Below, in pieces: positions 7,532-16,850 of a DNA stretch of 64,000 bases. How positions within the stretch are numbered: position 1 is the stretch's first letter; every line of letters begins with the position of its first letter. Below the pieces are notes generated by a model. That model worked only from the letters and a program-made list of their open reading frames with translations, did no database searches and was not told the DNA's origin. This stretch comes from CAXMST01 sp038206985 (GTDB taxonomy: Bacteria > Actinomycetota > Thermoleophilia > Solirubrobacterales > 70-9). A program made the translations under genes and the position numbers. The stretch spans positions 20,093-84,092 of the forward strand of contig JBBRAH010000007.1 in NCBI GenBank assembly GCA_038206985.1. The letters run 5' to 3'.

Positions 7532-8548
7532 TCAGTCCGTCTGGATCCAGTCCATCATCGAGCGGAGTTCAGCTCCCACCTTTTCGACCTGGTGGTCCTT
7601 GCCCTCCTGGCGGAGGCGGTCGAAGTTCTCGGTGCCGGCGTTGTTCTCAGCAATCCACTCGCGGGCGAACTCGCCGGACTGGATGTCGGCGAGGATCTTG
7701 CGCATGGCGTCGCGCGTGTCGTCGGTGATCACCTTCGGGCCACGGGTCATGTCGCCGTACTCGGCCGTGTTGGAGATTGAGTGGCGCATGCCACCGATGC
7801 CCTTCTCGTACATCAGGTCGACGATCAGCTTCAGCTCGTGCAGACACTCGAAGTAGGCGAGGCGGGGGTCGTAGCCGGCCTCGACCAGGGTCTCGAACCC
7901 GGCGCGAACCAGCTCGGTCGCGCCGCCGCAGAGCACCGCCTGCTCGCCAAAGAGGTCAGTCTCGCATTCGTCCTTGAAGGTGGTCTCGATCACACCCGCA
8001 CGGGTGCCGCCGACTCCCTTGGCGTAGGCGAGGACCATGTCGCGGGCCTTGCCGGTGCCGTCGGCGTGGACGGCCATCAGGCAGGGAACTCCGGAGCCCT
8101 CCTCGAACTGGCGGCGGACCATGTGGCCGGGGCCCTTGGGGGCGACCATGCCCACGTCGACGCCCTCGGGCGGCTCGATCTGCTCGAAGTGGATCGCGAA
8201 ACCGTGGGCGAACATCAGCAGGTTGCCGGGCGCGATCCCGTCCTTGATCTCGCTCTCCCAGATCTCGGCCTGCTTCTCGTCCGGGAGCAGAATCATCACG
8301 ACGTCGCCCTTGGCGGCGGCATCGGCCACGGAAAGCACTTCCAGACCCTGGGCCTCGGCCTCGGCCACAGAGGCCGAGTCGGGGCGCAGGCCAACCACGA
8401 CATCAACGCCGGACTCCTTCAGGTTGAGCGCGTGCGCGTGCCCCTGGGAGCCGTAGCCGAGGATCGCAACGGTCTTGCCCTCGAGCGGCTCGAGGCTCGC
8501 GTCGTCGTCGTAGAACATCTGGTCTGAGGAACTTGGAGAATCTGGCAT
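7532..8548 (-). CDS. ilvC: ketol-acid reductoisomerase
   Basis: Isomerises and reduces acetolactate or acetohydroxybutyrate with NADPH in Val/Leu/Ile synthesis. At 338 residues it is a class I (short) enzyme. The Rossmann motif AILGYGSQGHAHALNLKESG (about 30-49), the VAPKGPGHMVRRQFEEGSGVP segment and the Mg ligands in DECETDLFGEQAVLCGG are intact, as is the C-terminal knotted domain (YFECLHELKLIVDLMYEKG). The start at 8548 adds ten residues to the typical MFYDDDASL N-terminus, and a start at 8518 is equally possible. It sits 45 bases downstream of menE on the same strand, separated from ilvBN by the men genes. Confidence 0.97.
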   Translation of the reverse strand: MPDSPSSSDQMFYDDDASLEPLEGKTVAILGYGSQGHAHALNLKESGVDVVVGLRPDSASVAEAEAQGLEVLSVADAAAKGDVVMILLPDEKQAEIWESEIKDGIAPGNLLMFAHGFAIHFEQIEPPEGVDVGMVAPKGPGHMVRRQFEEGSGVPCLMAVHADGTGKARDMVLAYAKGVGGTRAGVIETTFKDECETDLFGEQAVLCGGATELVRAGFETLVEAGYDPRLAYFECLHELKLIVDLMYEKGIGGMRHSISNTAEYGDMTRGPKVITDDTRDAMRKILADIQSGEFAREWIAENNAGTENFDRLRQEGKDHQVEKVGAELRSMMDWIQTD

Positions 8549-8593
8549 AGGCGCGGCAATGTACAGGTAGGGCGCCCGAGGCCCGTCGTCCGC

Positions 8594-9976
8594 TCAGCCG
8601 AGCCTGTGGCGCTGCAGCTTGCCGGAGCCCGTCCGGGGCAGCGAGGAGGCGAAATTGAGCTGCTTCGGCACCTCGGCCGGCGCCAGCCGTCCGCGGCAGA
8701 AGTCGCGCAGCTCGGAGGCCTCGGCGCGCATCCCGTCGCGGAGGACGACGACCGCGACGACCGCCTGACCCCACTCTGGATCATCGCGGCCGTAGACCCC
8801 GGCCTCGGCGACCGAGGGGTGCGCCTGAAGGCATTTCTCGACCACCTCGGGGCGAACGTTCTCACCGCCGCTGATGATCAGATCGTCGGCGCGGCCCAGG
8901 ACCCACAGATAGCCCTCCTCGTCGAAGCGGCCGAGATCGCCGGTGTGCAGCCACCCGTCTGCCGCCATGGCCGAGGCAGCCACGTTGGGGCCGCGGACGA
9001 GAATCTCGCCCTCCTCCCCATCGCCCTCGACGCGCACCTCGATTCCGGGTAATGGCCGCCCCGAGGAGCCGCGCTTTCGTGCCGCATCACCCGGGGCCAG
9101 GGTGCAGACCTGCGAGCAGGCCTCGGTGAGCCCGTACGTCTGGACCACGTTGATGCCCTGCTCCAGGGCCTCGTCAAGCGTTACGGCCGGCAGGGGCGCC
9201 CCGCCGATCAGCACGATCCGCTGCCGTGTCAGGTCGGCGCCCGCCTCGAGCAGGCGGTGGAGCTGGGTGGGAACCAGCGAGACGATCGTGACGCCGGCCC
9301 CCAGGACAGCGACGACGGCATCGACATCGAAGCGCGAGTGAATCTCCGCCATCGTCCCGTAGATCGCGGAGCGGATCGGGATCGTCAGCCCGCCGACGTG
9401 GTCCAAGGGCAGACAGCAGAGCCAGCGATCGTCCGGCTCGACGCCGAGGTTGGCCGCCGAGGCCTGCGCCGAGGCCCAGTGATTGGCGAAGCTGAGATCC
9501 ACGGCCCGCCGCGGCCCAGTAGTGCCGCTGCTGAGAACCCGGCTGAGAACAGCACCGGATCCCGGCGATGCCCCCGAGACCGAGTTTTCAGCCCCGGAGG
9601 GACCAGAATCGCGGCCTCGCGGGGAAACGGATATTCCGAGCGCCTCCAGCCGGTCGGAATCGAGGAGCGCGACGCCTTCCCCCGCCAACGCCAGCACCGC
9701 CTCCCGCTCCGCCGCCACCAGCCCCGGACGCAGCGTCTGCACCCGCATCCCTCTCAGCAAAGCGGCATGGAACGCCACCGCATGCCCCAGCCCGGGCTCC
9801 AGCTCCAGCACCACCCCGCCCTCACCGCCGAGCACCTCGGCAAGCGCCGCGGCCCGCCCGAGCAACTCCACATAGGTCAACTGAACGCCCTCCGCATCCC
9901 GCAGCGCCACCCGCTCAGGGTGTGCCGCGGCCGCGCGCTGCAGCCAGTCAGTGGGGATGGGGTCGGTGTCGGTCAT
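8594..9976 (-). CDS. menE: o-succinylbenzoate-CoA ligase
   Basis: Adenylates o-succinylbenzoate and transfers it to CoA, a middle step of menaquinone synthesis. The 460 residues from the ATG at 9976 contain the adenylate-forming motifs in order: P-loop LSSGTTGPRRAV, GGAPLPAVTLDEAL, QTYGLTEACSQVCTL, the GDLGRFDEEGYLWVLGR hinge region and the C-terminal SGKLQRHRLG lysine. The reading frame stays open far upstream, but the upstream part has no family likeness and faces menB, so I used the ATG at 9976. It reads away from menB across a 105-base divergent spacer. The specific assignment rests on length and the men neighbours; other acyl-CoA ligases share these motifs. Confidence 0.92.
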   Translation of the reverse strand: MTDTDPIPTDWLQRAAAAHPERVALRDAEGVQLTYVELLGRAAALAEVLGGEGGVVLELEPGLGHAVAFHAALLRGMRVQTLRPGLVAAEREAVLALAGEGVALLDSDRLEALGISVSPRGRDSGPSGAENSVSGASPGSGAVLSRVLSSGTTGPRRAVDLSFANHWASAQASAANLGVEPDDRWLCCLPLDHVGGLTIPIRSAIYGTMAEIHSRFDVDAVVAVLGAGVTIVSLVPTQLHRLLEAGADLTRQRIVLIGGAPLPAVTLDEALEQGINVVQTYGLTEACSQVCTLAPGDAARKRGSSGRPLPGIEVRVEGDGEEGEILVRGPNVAASAMAADGWLHTGDLGRFDEEGYLWVLGRADDLIISGGENVRPEVVEKCLQAHPSVAEAGVYGRDDPEWGQAVVAVVVLRDGMRAEASELRDFCRGRLAPAEVPKQLNFASSLPRTGSGKLQRHRLG

Positions 9977-10081
9977 CGGTATCGAGGCAGCCCGCGCGCT
10001 CACGCGCTGGCTATCGTTGCCCGTCCATTCTCGCGCCGCCGCGACCATCCGCGAGCCGCGGGCGCCCGACCGCAGGAGACC

Positions 10082-10969
<888 letters not shown>

Positions 10970-10986
10970 CCCTCGGGAATCCAGGG

Positions 10987-11886
10987 ATGAGCGCTTTCCG
11001 CATCTGGGCCATGGCCGCGCGCCCGCGCACGCTGCCCGCTGCCCTGGCACCGGTGTTCGTGGGAACCGCGGCCGCCTGGCACGAGCTCCAGGCCGGCTCC
11101 GCCACCGACCTCTTCGCCTGGGGCGCCTTCGTCGCCGCGCTGCTCGGTGCGCTGTTCATCCAGATCGGGACCAACCTCGCCAACGACTACTCCGACGCCA
11201 AGCGGGGCACCGACACCGAAGACCGGCTCGGGCCAGTCCGGGTCACCGCGTCGGGCCTCGCCGCGCCACAGCGCGTGCTCTACGCCACCTGGGCCGCCTT
11301 CGGGCTGGCCGGTCTCGCCGGTCTCTACCTGGCGATCGAGGTCGGGCCCGAGATCATCGCCGTCGGCGTGCTCTCGATCACCGCGGGCGTGCTCTACACC
11401 GGTGGCCCCAAGCCCTACGGCTACGAGGGACTCGGCGAGGTCTTCGTCTTCGTCTTCTTCGGCCTCGTTGCGGTCAACGGCTCCTACTACGTGCAGCTCG
11501 AGCAGATCGACCTCGCGCCGGTGCTGCTCTCGATCCCGATCGGCCTGCTCTCGGCCGCGATCCTGGTCGTCAACAACGTCCGCGACATCGACACCGACCG
11601 CCGCGCGGGCAAGCGGACGCTGGCGGTGCGTCTCGGCCGGGAGCGCACCCGGAAGCTCTACGTGGCGATGATTGCCGCCGCCTACCTGCTGCTCCCCCTG
11701 GTCCTGATCGCCGGTACGCGCTGGGCGCCTGCCCTGGCCGCACTGGCCAGCGCACCGCTCGCGCTCAAGCCATTGCGCGCGGTTCGGACGCGCACCGACG
11801 GCCCGGCTCTGAACGGGGCCCTGGCGGGCACCGGCGGCCTGCTCGGCGTTTTCGCGCTGTTCGCGGCCATCGCCCTGGCGATCTGA
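10987..11886 (+). CDS. menA: 1,4-dihydroxy-2-naphthoate polyprenyltransferase
   Basis: Attaches the polyprenyl tail to DHNA in the membrane. The 299-residue UbiA-family protein has about eight or nine hydrophobic helices. The first Asp-rich motif is NDYSDAKRGTD (about 63-73) and the second is NNVRDIDTDRRAGK (about 196-209), the diphosphate-Mg binding pair of the superfamily. The N-terminus MSAFRIWAMAARPRTLPAALAP is typical of MenA. It begins 17 bases after menB. The methyltransferase that finishes menaquinone (MenG/UbiE) and the thioesterase are not in the window. Confidence 0.95.
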   Translation: MSAFRIWAMAARPRTLPAALAPVFVGTAAAWHELQAGSATDLFAWGAFVAALLGALFIQIGTNLANDYSDAKRGTDTEDRLGPVRVTASGLAAPQRVLYATWAAFGLAGLAGLYLAIEVGPEIIAVGVLSITAGVLYTGGPKPYGYEGLGEVFVFVFFGLVAVNGSYYVQLEQIDLAPVLLSIPIGLLSAAILVVNNVRDIDTDRRAGKRTLAVRLGRERTRKLYVAMIAAAYLLLPLVLIAGTRWAPALAALASAPLALKPLRAVRTRTDGPALNGALAGTGGLLGVFALFAAIALAI

Positions 11887-11993
11887 GCCACGGGCCGCCA
11901 GATTCAGCCCGCGCTGCGACCCGCACGATCCGCGGTGACACGCGCGATACTCAGCGCTCGGAGCGGCGTCCGCAGCCGCCCGCCGAGGCATCC

Positions 11994-13109
11994 ATGAGAA
12001 TCGTTCGAGTCGAAGTCATCCCGATCGCGCTGCCGTTCCGCGAGCGCTACTTGACCGCCAGCGGCGAGCTCGAGGAGCGCACCATGGCGATCGTCCGGAT
12101 CCACACCGACAGCGGTGCCGTCGGGCTCGGTGAGGCCGTCCCCCTCAGCCTGCGCGGCGGACCCTCGCTCGCCAATGTCGTCTTGGACCTCAACTCGATC
12201 TGCGGCCCGGCGCTGATCGGCGCCGATGCCTCGCCCGCTCTGACCCACACCCCCAGCGAGATCCGCACCTGGATCTGGGAGCTGCTCGAGCGCTGCCGCC
12301 AGCAACGCGCCGGGACGCAGGCGATCGCCGCGATCGACGTCGGCCTGCACGATCTAGCGGGCCGCCTGAGCGGGCTGCCCATGTGGAGGGTCCTGGGGGC
12401 GGCCGGCGTGCGCGAGGTCGAAGCCAACGCGAGCATCGACGCGCGCTCGGCGGAATCCGCGGGCAAGCTCGCGGAAGCACTCGCGGAAGTGGGTTTCAGA
12501 ACCTTCAAGATCAAGGTCGGCAGCGGCGAGGATCTGGACCGGGTGATTGCGGTCCGCAACGCGGTCCCGCAGGGCTCGAAGATCCGCATCGATGCCAACG
12601 GCGCCTGGGAACCGAATGCGGCAGTCACGCTGCTGCGCGAGTTCCACGCTTGGGACATCGAGCTGGTCGAACAGCCCTGCAGTGACCTCGGTGGCCTTGC
12701 GGAAGTCCGGCGCAGGACCCCGATCGCGGTCGTCGCGGACGAGAGCGTGGCGTCCGCCGCCGACGCCGAGCGCGCCCGCGCCATGGGCGCCTGCGATGTC
12801 GCGACCGTGAAGCTCGCCAAGGTGGGCGGACCCCTGGAGGCGCTGAGCATCGCCGCGATCCTGCCGGTCTATCTCTCCAGCGCGCTCGATGGACCGATCG
12901 GCATCGCCGCCGCCCTACATACAGCGCAGGTGATGCCGCGCGGGGGCTACGCCGGTGGGCTCGCCCAGGGTCTCGGCACGCTGACGATGTTCAGCGCCAG
13001 TTACGCGTCCTCCGAAGGCCTGTTCGGCGCCAGGCTGAGCCCGGCCCGCGCACCCGGGCTCGGCGTTGAGATCGACGAAGGCGCGCTGCAAGCGCTGCGG
13101 CTCCCGTGA
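11994..13109 (+). CDS. menC: o-succinylbenzoate synthase (enolase superfamily)
   Basis: Dehydrates SHCHC to o-succinylbenzoate. This 371-residue member of the muconate-lactonising subgroup has its active-site residues visible: K172-x-K174 (FKIKVG), metal ligands D200 (RIDANGAW), E226 (VEQP) and D249 (ADES), and K273 (VKLAK). The N-terminal capping domain spans about 1-120. The subgroup also contains dipeptide epimerases and N-acylamino acid racemases. The position directly upstream of menD, with overlapping stop and start, makes MenC by far the best call. A 107-base gap separates it from menA and may contain a promoter. Confidence 0.9.
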   Translation: MRIVRVEVIPIALPFRERYLTASGELEERTMAIVRIHTDSGAVGLGEAVPLSLRGGPSLANVVLDLNSICGPALIGADASPALTHTPSEIRTWIWELLERCRQQRAGTQAIAAIDVGLHDLAGRLSGLPMWRVLGAAGVREVEANASIDARSAESAGKLAEALAEVGFRTFKIKVGSGEDLDRVIAVRNAVPQGSKIRIDANGAWEPNAAVTLLREFHAWDIELVEQPCSDLGGLAEVRRRTPIAVVADESVASAADAERARAMGACDVATVKLAKVGGPLEALSIAAILPVYLSSALDGPIGIAAALHTAQVMPRGGYAGGLAQGLGTLTMFSASYASSEGLFGARLSPARAPGLGVEIDEGALQALRLP

Positions 13110-14875
13110 TCGACAACACCAACCGCAACACGGCCTTGGCGAGCGCGCTGGTCGAGGAGCTGGCCCGCTCGGGGGTGCACCATGCGATCGCGTCCCCGGG
13201 CTCCCGCTCGAGCCCGATCACGCTCGCCCTGGACCGCGAACCCGGGATCGAGCTGCGCATGGTGCTCGACGAGCGCAGCGCCGGCTTCGTCGCCCTCGGC
13301 ATCGCCCTGCAGAGCGGTACGCCGGCGATCGTCGCCTGTACCAGCGGGTCCGCCGCGGCCAACCTGCACCCGGCGATCGTCGAAGCGGACGAGGCGGGCG
13401 TGCCGATGCTCGTGCTCACCTCCGACCGCCCGCCGGAACTGCGCGGGATCGGGGCCGGCCAGGCGATCGATCAGATCAAGCTCTACGGCGACGCGGTGCG
13501 CTGGTTCTGCGAAGCCGGCACCCACGATGCCAACGACGCGGGCCTGATGCACTACCGCTCGCTCGGCTGCCGCGCGTTCACAGAGGCGCAGCAGGGTGCG
13601 GGACCCGTGCACCTCAACCTCGCCTGGCGCGATCCCCTCGGCCCCGAACCCAACCCCGACGAGGTCGTGGCCGCGGATCCCCTCGCCCTGAGCGGACGCG
13701 ACGGGGGGCGACCGCTGACCGTCGGGATCCGCTCGCAGGAACCGGCAGCCGCGGTGGTCGAGGCGATCAGCGAGGCGATCTCGTGTGCCGAGCGGCCCCT
13801 GATCGTTGCCGGCCGCTACCCCGGCGACGATCTGGCGGAGCCCGTCGCCGCGCTGGCGCGCAACGCGGAAATGCCGCTGCTGGCCGAGCCGACCTCCCAG
13901 CTGCGCTCCGGCCCCCACGTCACAGACGCGCCCGTCATCGCCGCCTACGACCTGATCTTGCGCGCGGTCCGACCCGCGCTGGCGCCGGATCTCGTGATCC
14001 GCTTCGGCGACATGCCGACCAGCAAGCCCCTGCGGGCGCTGCTCTCGAGTTCCGGCGGACCCGACCAGATCGTGATCGATCCCCCCGGTCGGTGGAACGA
14101 GCCGACCAGGCGCGCGGGCGCGCTGGTCCGCGCCGACGCGATCGAATTGGCCCGCGACCTCGCCGAGCGCTTCCAGCCGGGCCCGGAACCGCATCGGTTC
14201 CTCGCGACCTGGCTGGATGCGGAACGCACGGCGCAGGAGGCGATCGATGCCGAGCTCGGCGCTGGGTCCGCACTCAGCGAGCCGCTTGTCGCGCGGATGC
14301 TCGGCGCTGCACTCGAAGATTCCGACCAGCTGCTGCTGGCGAGCAGCATGCCGATTCGCGACGCCGAGTCGTTCTTCCCGGCAGCCGGATCAGGAGCCCG
14401 GACCTTCTCCAACCGTGGAGCCAACGGCATCGACGGCCTGCTCGCAACCAGCGCCGGGCTCGCAACGTCCGAGTCGACGGAGACCTGGGCCCTGATCGGC
14501 GACCTGGCGCTCTTGCACGACCTGGGTGGATTGCTGCCGCTCAGCGACCAATCCGACCGCACCCATGTGGTCGTCCTCGACAATGGCGGCGGGCGCATCT
14601 TTGAGGCCCTGCCGCAAGCCGGCCAGATCGAGCGCCAGCGCTTCGAGCGCCTGTTCATCACTCCCTCGGTGCTCGAGGTGAGTGCTGCCGCGCAGCTCTT
14701 CGGGCTGGACTACACCGAGATCACGAACGCGGAGGGCCTCCGGGCGGCCCTGGCGGAGCGCCCCACGGGCTTGATCCACGTCCGGATCGACCCCTCGACG
14801 GGCGTCGACCTCCGCCGGGGGATCGCGGCCGCTGTCACCGCCGCCCTCGTCTCAGCCGCTGATCAGGGGGAGTAG
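13106..14875 (+). CDS. menD: SEPHCHC synthase (menaquinone synthesis)
   Basis: This ThDP enzyme adds a succinic semialdehyde unit from 2-oxoglutarate to isochorismate, the first committed step. It has 589 residues, with the N-terminal pyrimidine-binding domain starting ALASALVEELARSGVHHAIASPGSRSSP, the central domain, and the C-terminal diphosphate domain with GDLALLHDLGG and VVLDNGGGRIFEALPQ. The GTG start at 13106 overlaps the menC TGA by four bases. Its 3' end overlaps the convergent menF gene by 24 bases, an unusually tight arrangement. Confidence 0.96.
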   Translation: MIDNTNRNTALASALVEELARSGVHHAIASPGSRSSPITLALDREPGIELRMVLDERSAGFVALGIALQSGTPAIVACTSGSAAANLHPAIVEADEAGVPMLVLTSDRPPELRGIGAGQAIDQIKLYGDAVRWFCEAGTHDANDAGLMHYRSLGCRAFTEAQQGAGPVHLNLAWRDPLGPEPNPDEVVAADPLALSGRDGGRPLTVGIRSQEPAAAVVEAISEAISCAERPLIVAGRYPGDDLAEPVAALARNAEMPLLAEPTSQLRSGPHVTDAPVIAAYDLILRAVRPALAPDLVIRFGDMPTSKPLRALLSSSGGPDQIVIDPPGRWNEPTRRAGALVRADAIELARDLAERFQPGPEPHRFLATWLDAERTAQEAIDAELGAGSALSEPLVARMLGAALEDSDQLLLASSMPIRDAESFFPAAGSGARTFSNRGANGIDGLLATSAGLATSESTETWALIGDLALLHDLGGLLPLSDQSDRTHVVVLDNGGGRIFEALPQAGQIERQRFERLFITPSVLEVSAAAQLFGLDYTEITNAEGLRAALAERPTGLIHVRIDPSTGVDLRRGIAAAVTAALVSAADQGE

Positions 14876-16309
14876 CGCGCCGAACTTGACCTCGGTCTCG
14901 GCCAGCTCGGCCGCCGGATCGGAGTCCGCGACGATTCCGGCACCCGCGTAGAGGTGGGCCCGCCGGTCACGCAGCAGCGCCGAGCGCAGGGCCACGCAGA
15001 ACTCGCCGTCCTCGGCCATGTCCATCCAGCCGACCGGGCCCGCGTACCAGCCCCGATCCATGTCTTCGAGCTCGCGGATCATCTCCATGCCTCGCTCACC
15101 GCTCGGCTCGGCTCCGACCGCGGGCGTCGGGTGCAGCTTGCCGGCCAACTCGAGCACCGACAGCGACTCGGTCAGCTGGGCCCGGATCGGCGTCGCCAGA
15201 TGCTGGATGTTCGCCACCTTGATCACGGCCGGCTCCGGCGCCGCCTCCACCCAGACGGAGTGCGGTCGCAGGCGGCGTTCGATCCGCCGCGCCACGATCG
15301 CATGCTCGCTGCGGTCCTTGGCGCTGCGCAGAAGCTGCTCGCCAAGGTGATCGTCCACCGACGGGTCGGCGCTGCGCCGGGCCGAGCCGGCGAGCGCAAC
15401 GGTGGCGGCGCGGCCACCCTCCCGGCGAATGAGCAGCTCCGGCGAGGCCCCGATAAAGCTCGCCTCCGGGGTGCCCACGCAGAAGCAGAAGCAGGAGTCG
15501 AAGAGCTCGCGCAGGGCACCGAAGAGCCCAGGCGCCGAGTGCGCGGTGGGTGCATCGACAAGCACCTCGCGTGCCAGAACGAGCTTCTGCGCCCGATCTG
15601 CACGGATCAGCTCCAAGGCACCGGCGACAGCCGACTCGAACGCCGCCGGCGGCCGGGCCCCGGCCACGGTGATCCCACGGGCCGGTGAGGGATCGAGCAT
15701 GGGCAGCGCCTCCTCGCGCAGCGATCCCAGCCGCCCCGCAACCCTCTGGATGATCTCCGCCGCGGGGGTGCCGGCCCCGGCCTGGGCACAGAGCGTCAGA
15801 TGCGTGCGGCCGTCATGGCGGCTCAGCAGCAGCTCGGGCAGGACGAGCAGCGCCGGCGGCAGTGAGGACCACTGCGGCTCGGTGCCACCCTGCGGATCGA
15901 AGGACATGCCACCGGTCCACAGCGGACCGGCGCCGAGCGGCAACGCGTCGGGCTCGTCGGCGAGGCGCGAGGAGACGAAAGCCGCGCAGTCGGTGACCAG
16001 GTCCGGGCCGCGGTCGGCGCCCCGGGAGATGACCTCGGTGACGGCGCCCAGCGCCCCGAGCGCGAAGCCCCGCCGCGACGGCTCCTCCCAGCAGAACCAG
16101 CGATCGGAGGCCAGCCGTGAGGCGAAGACGGTGGCGACGGGATCGGCGCAGTCGACGGCGCGCGTGACCGAGATCAGGCGTCGCGGGCCGCCCGCGGCGC
16201 GCTCGGCGAGCCGCTCGAGCGAATCGAGAACTTCGTCTGTGGCTGTCGCGGAGGCGAACAGCCCGCGGTCCTCAGCTCTCAGGGCGGGAGCGGGCGATGG
16301 CAACCTCAC
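14852..16309 (-). CDS. menF: isochorismate synthase
   Basis: Converts chorismate to isochorismate at the head of the menaquinone pathway. This 485-residue chorismate-binding protein has the C-terminal catalytic block: the RAQKLVLAREV lysine, IGASPELLIRREGG, VALAGSARR, LHPTPAVGAEPSGE and WYAGPVGWMDM, ending YAGAGIVADSDPAAELAETEVKF. Salicylate-pathway isochorismate synthases look the same; the neighbouring menD settles the role. The GTG start at 16309 lies 38 bases inside ilvN, so menF is read from the ilvBN transcript and may be translationally coupled. It overlaps menD tail-to-tail by 24 bases. Confidence 0.93.
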   Translation of the reverse strand: MRLPSPAPALRAEDRGLFASATATDEVLDSLERLAERAAGGPRRLISVTRAVDCADPVATVFASRLASDRWFCWEEPSRRGFALGALGAVTEVISRGADRGPDLVTDCAAFVSSRLADEPDALPLGAGPLWTGGMSFDPQGGTEPQWSSLPPALLVLPELLLSRHDGRTHLTLCAQAGAGTPAAEIIQRVAGRLGSLREEALPMLDPSPARGITVAGARPPAAFESAVAGALELIRADRAQKLVLAREVLVDAPTAHSAPGLFGALRELFDSCFCFCVGTPEASFIGASPELLIRREGGRAATVALAGSARRSADPSVDDHLGEQLLRSAKDRSEHAIVARRIERRLRPHSVWVEAAPEPAVIKVANIQHLATPIRAQLTESLSVLELAGKLHPTPAVGAEPSGERGMEMIRELEDMDRGWYAGPVGWMDMAEDGEFCVALRSALLRDRRAHLYAGAGIVADSDPAAELAETEVKFGALLPLISG

Positions 16310-16823
16310 CGGTGCGGGCCATCTCGATCAGGCCGTGCGGCCGGACCATGCGCTCGAAGGCGTCGATCTTGTCGGCGGTGCCGGTCACCTCGATCGTCAT
16401 GGTGCGCCGGGAGACATCCACGATCTGGGCCCTGAAGATCTGGCTGAACTCCATGATCTCCGCCCGGTTCTCGACCGAGGCGTTGACCTTGAACAGGGCC
16501 ATCTCGCGGGAGACCGTGGCCTCGGGCTCCATATCGCGGATCTTGATCACGTTGACCAGCTTGTGCAGCTGCTTGGTGACCTGATCGATCGGATGGACGG
16601 CCCCGTCCACGGTGAGCGTGATCCGCGAGATATCGGGATCGTCGGTGGGTCCGACCGCGAGGGTGTCGATGTTGAAGCCGCGGCGCGAGAAGAGCAGCGC
16701 GATCCGGGCGAGAACGCCAGGGCGGTTCTCGACCATCAGCGACAGCAGGTGCTTGCGACCGGTCAGGCCGCTGGAGGCCTCTAGATCGGAGAGCTTCAGC
16801 TCGGGTGTCTTGGAATCAGCCAT
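16272..16823 (-). CDS. ilvN: acetolactate synthase, regulatory small subunit
   Basis: This is the feedback-regulated partner of IlvB. Its 183 residues are an N-terminal ACT domain, LLSLMVENRPGVLARIALLFSRRGFNID (about 26-53), which binds valine in the family, then the conserved C-terminal domain. The ATG is preceded by GGAAG. There is a 28-base gap from ilvB and the 3' end overlaps menF by 38 bases. The family fit is unambiguous. Confidence 0.96.
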   Translation of the reverse strand: MADSKTPELKLSDLEASSGLTGRKHLLSLMVENRPGVLARIALLFSRRGFNIDTLAVGPTDDPDISRITLTVDGAVHPIDQVTKQLHKLVNVIKIRDMEPEATVSREMALFKVNASVENRAEIMEFSQIFRAQIVDVSRRTMTIEVTGTADKIDAFERMVRPHGLIEMARTGEVAIARSRPES

Positions 16824-16850
16824 TCGTCTTCCTTGCTCGGGGTCGCTCGC

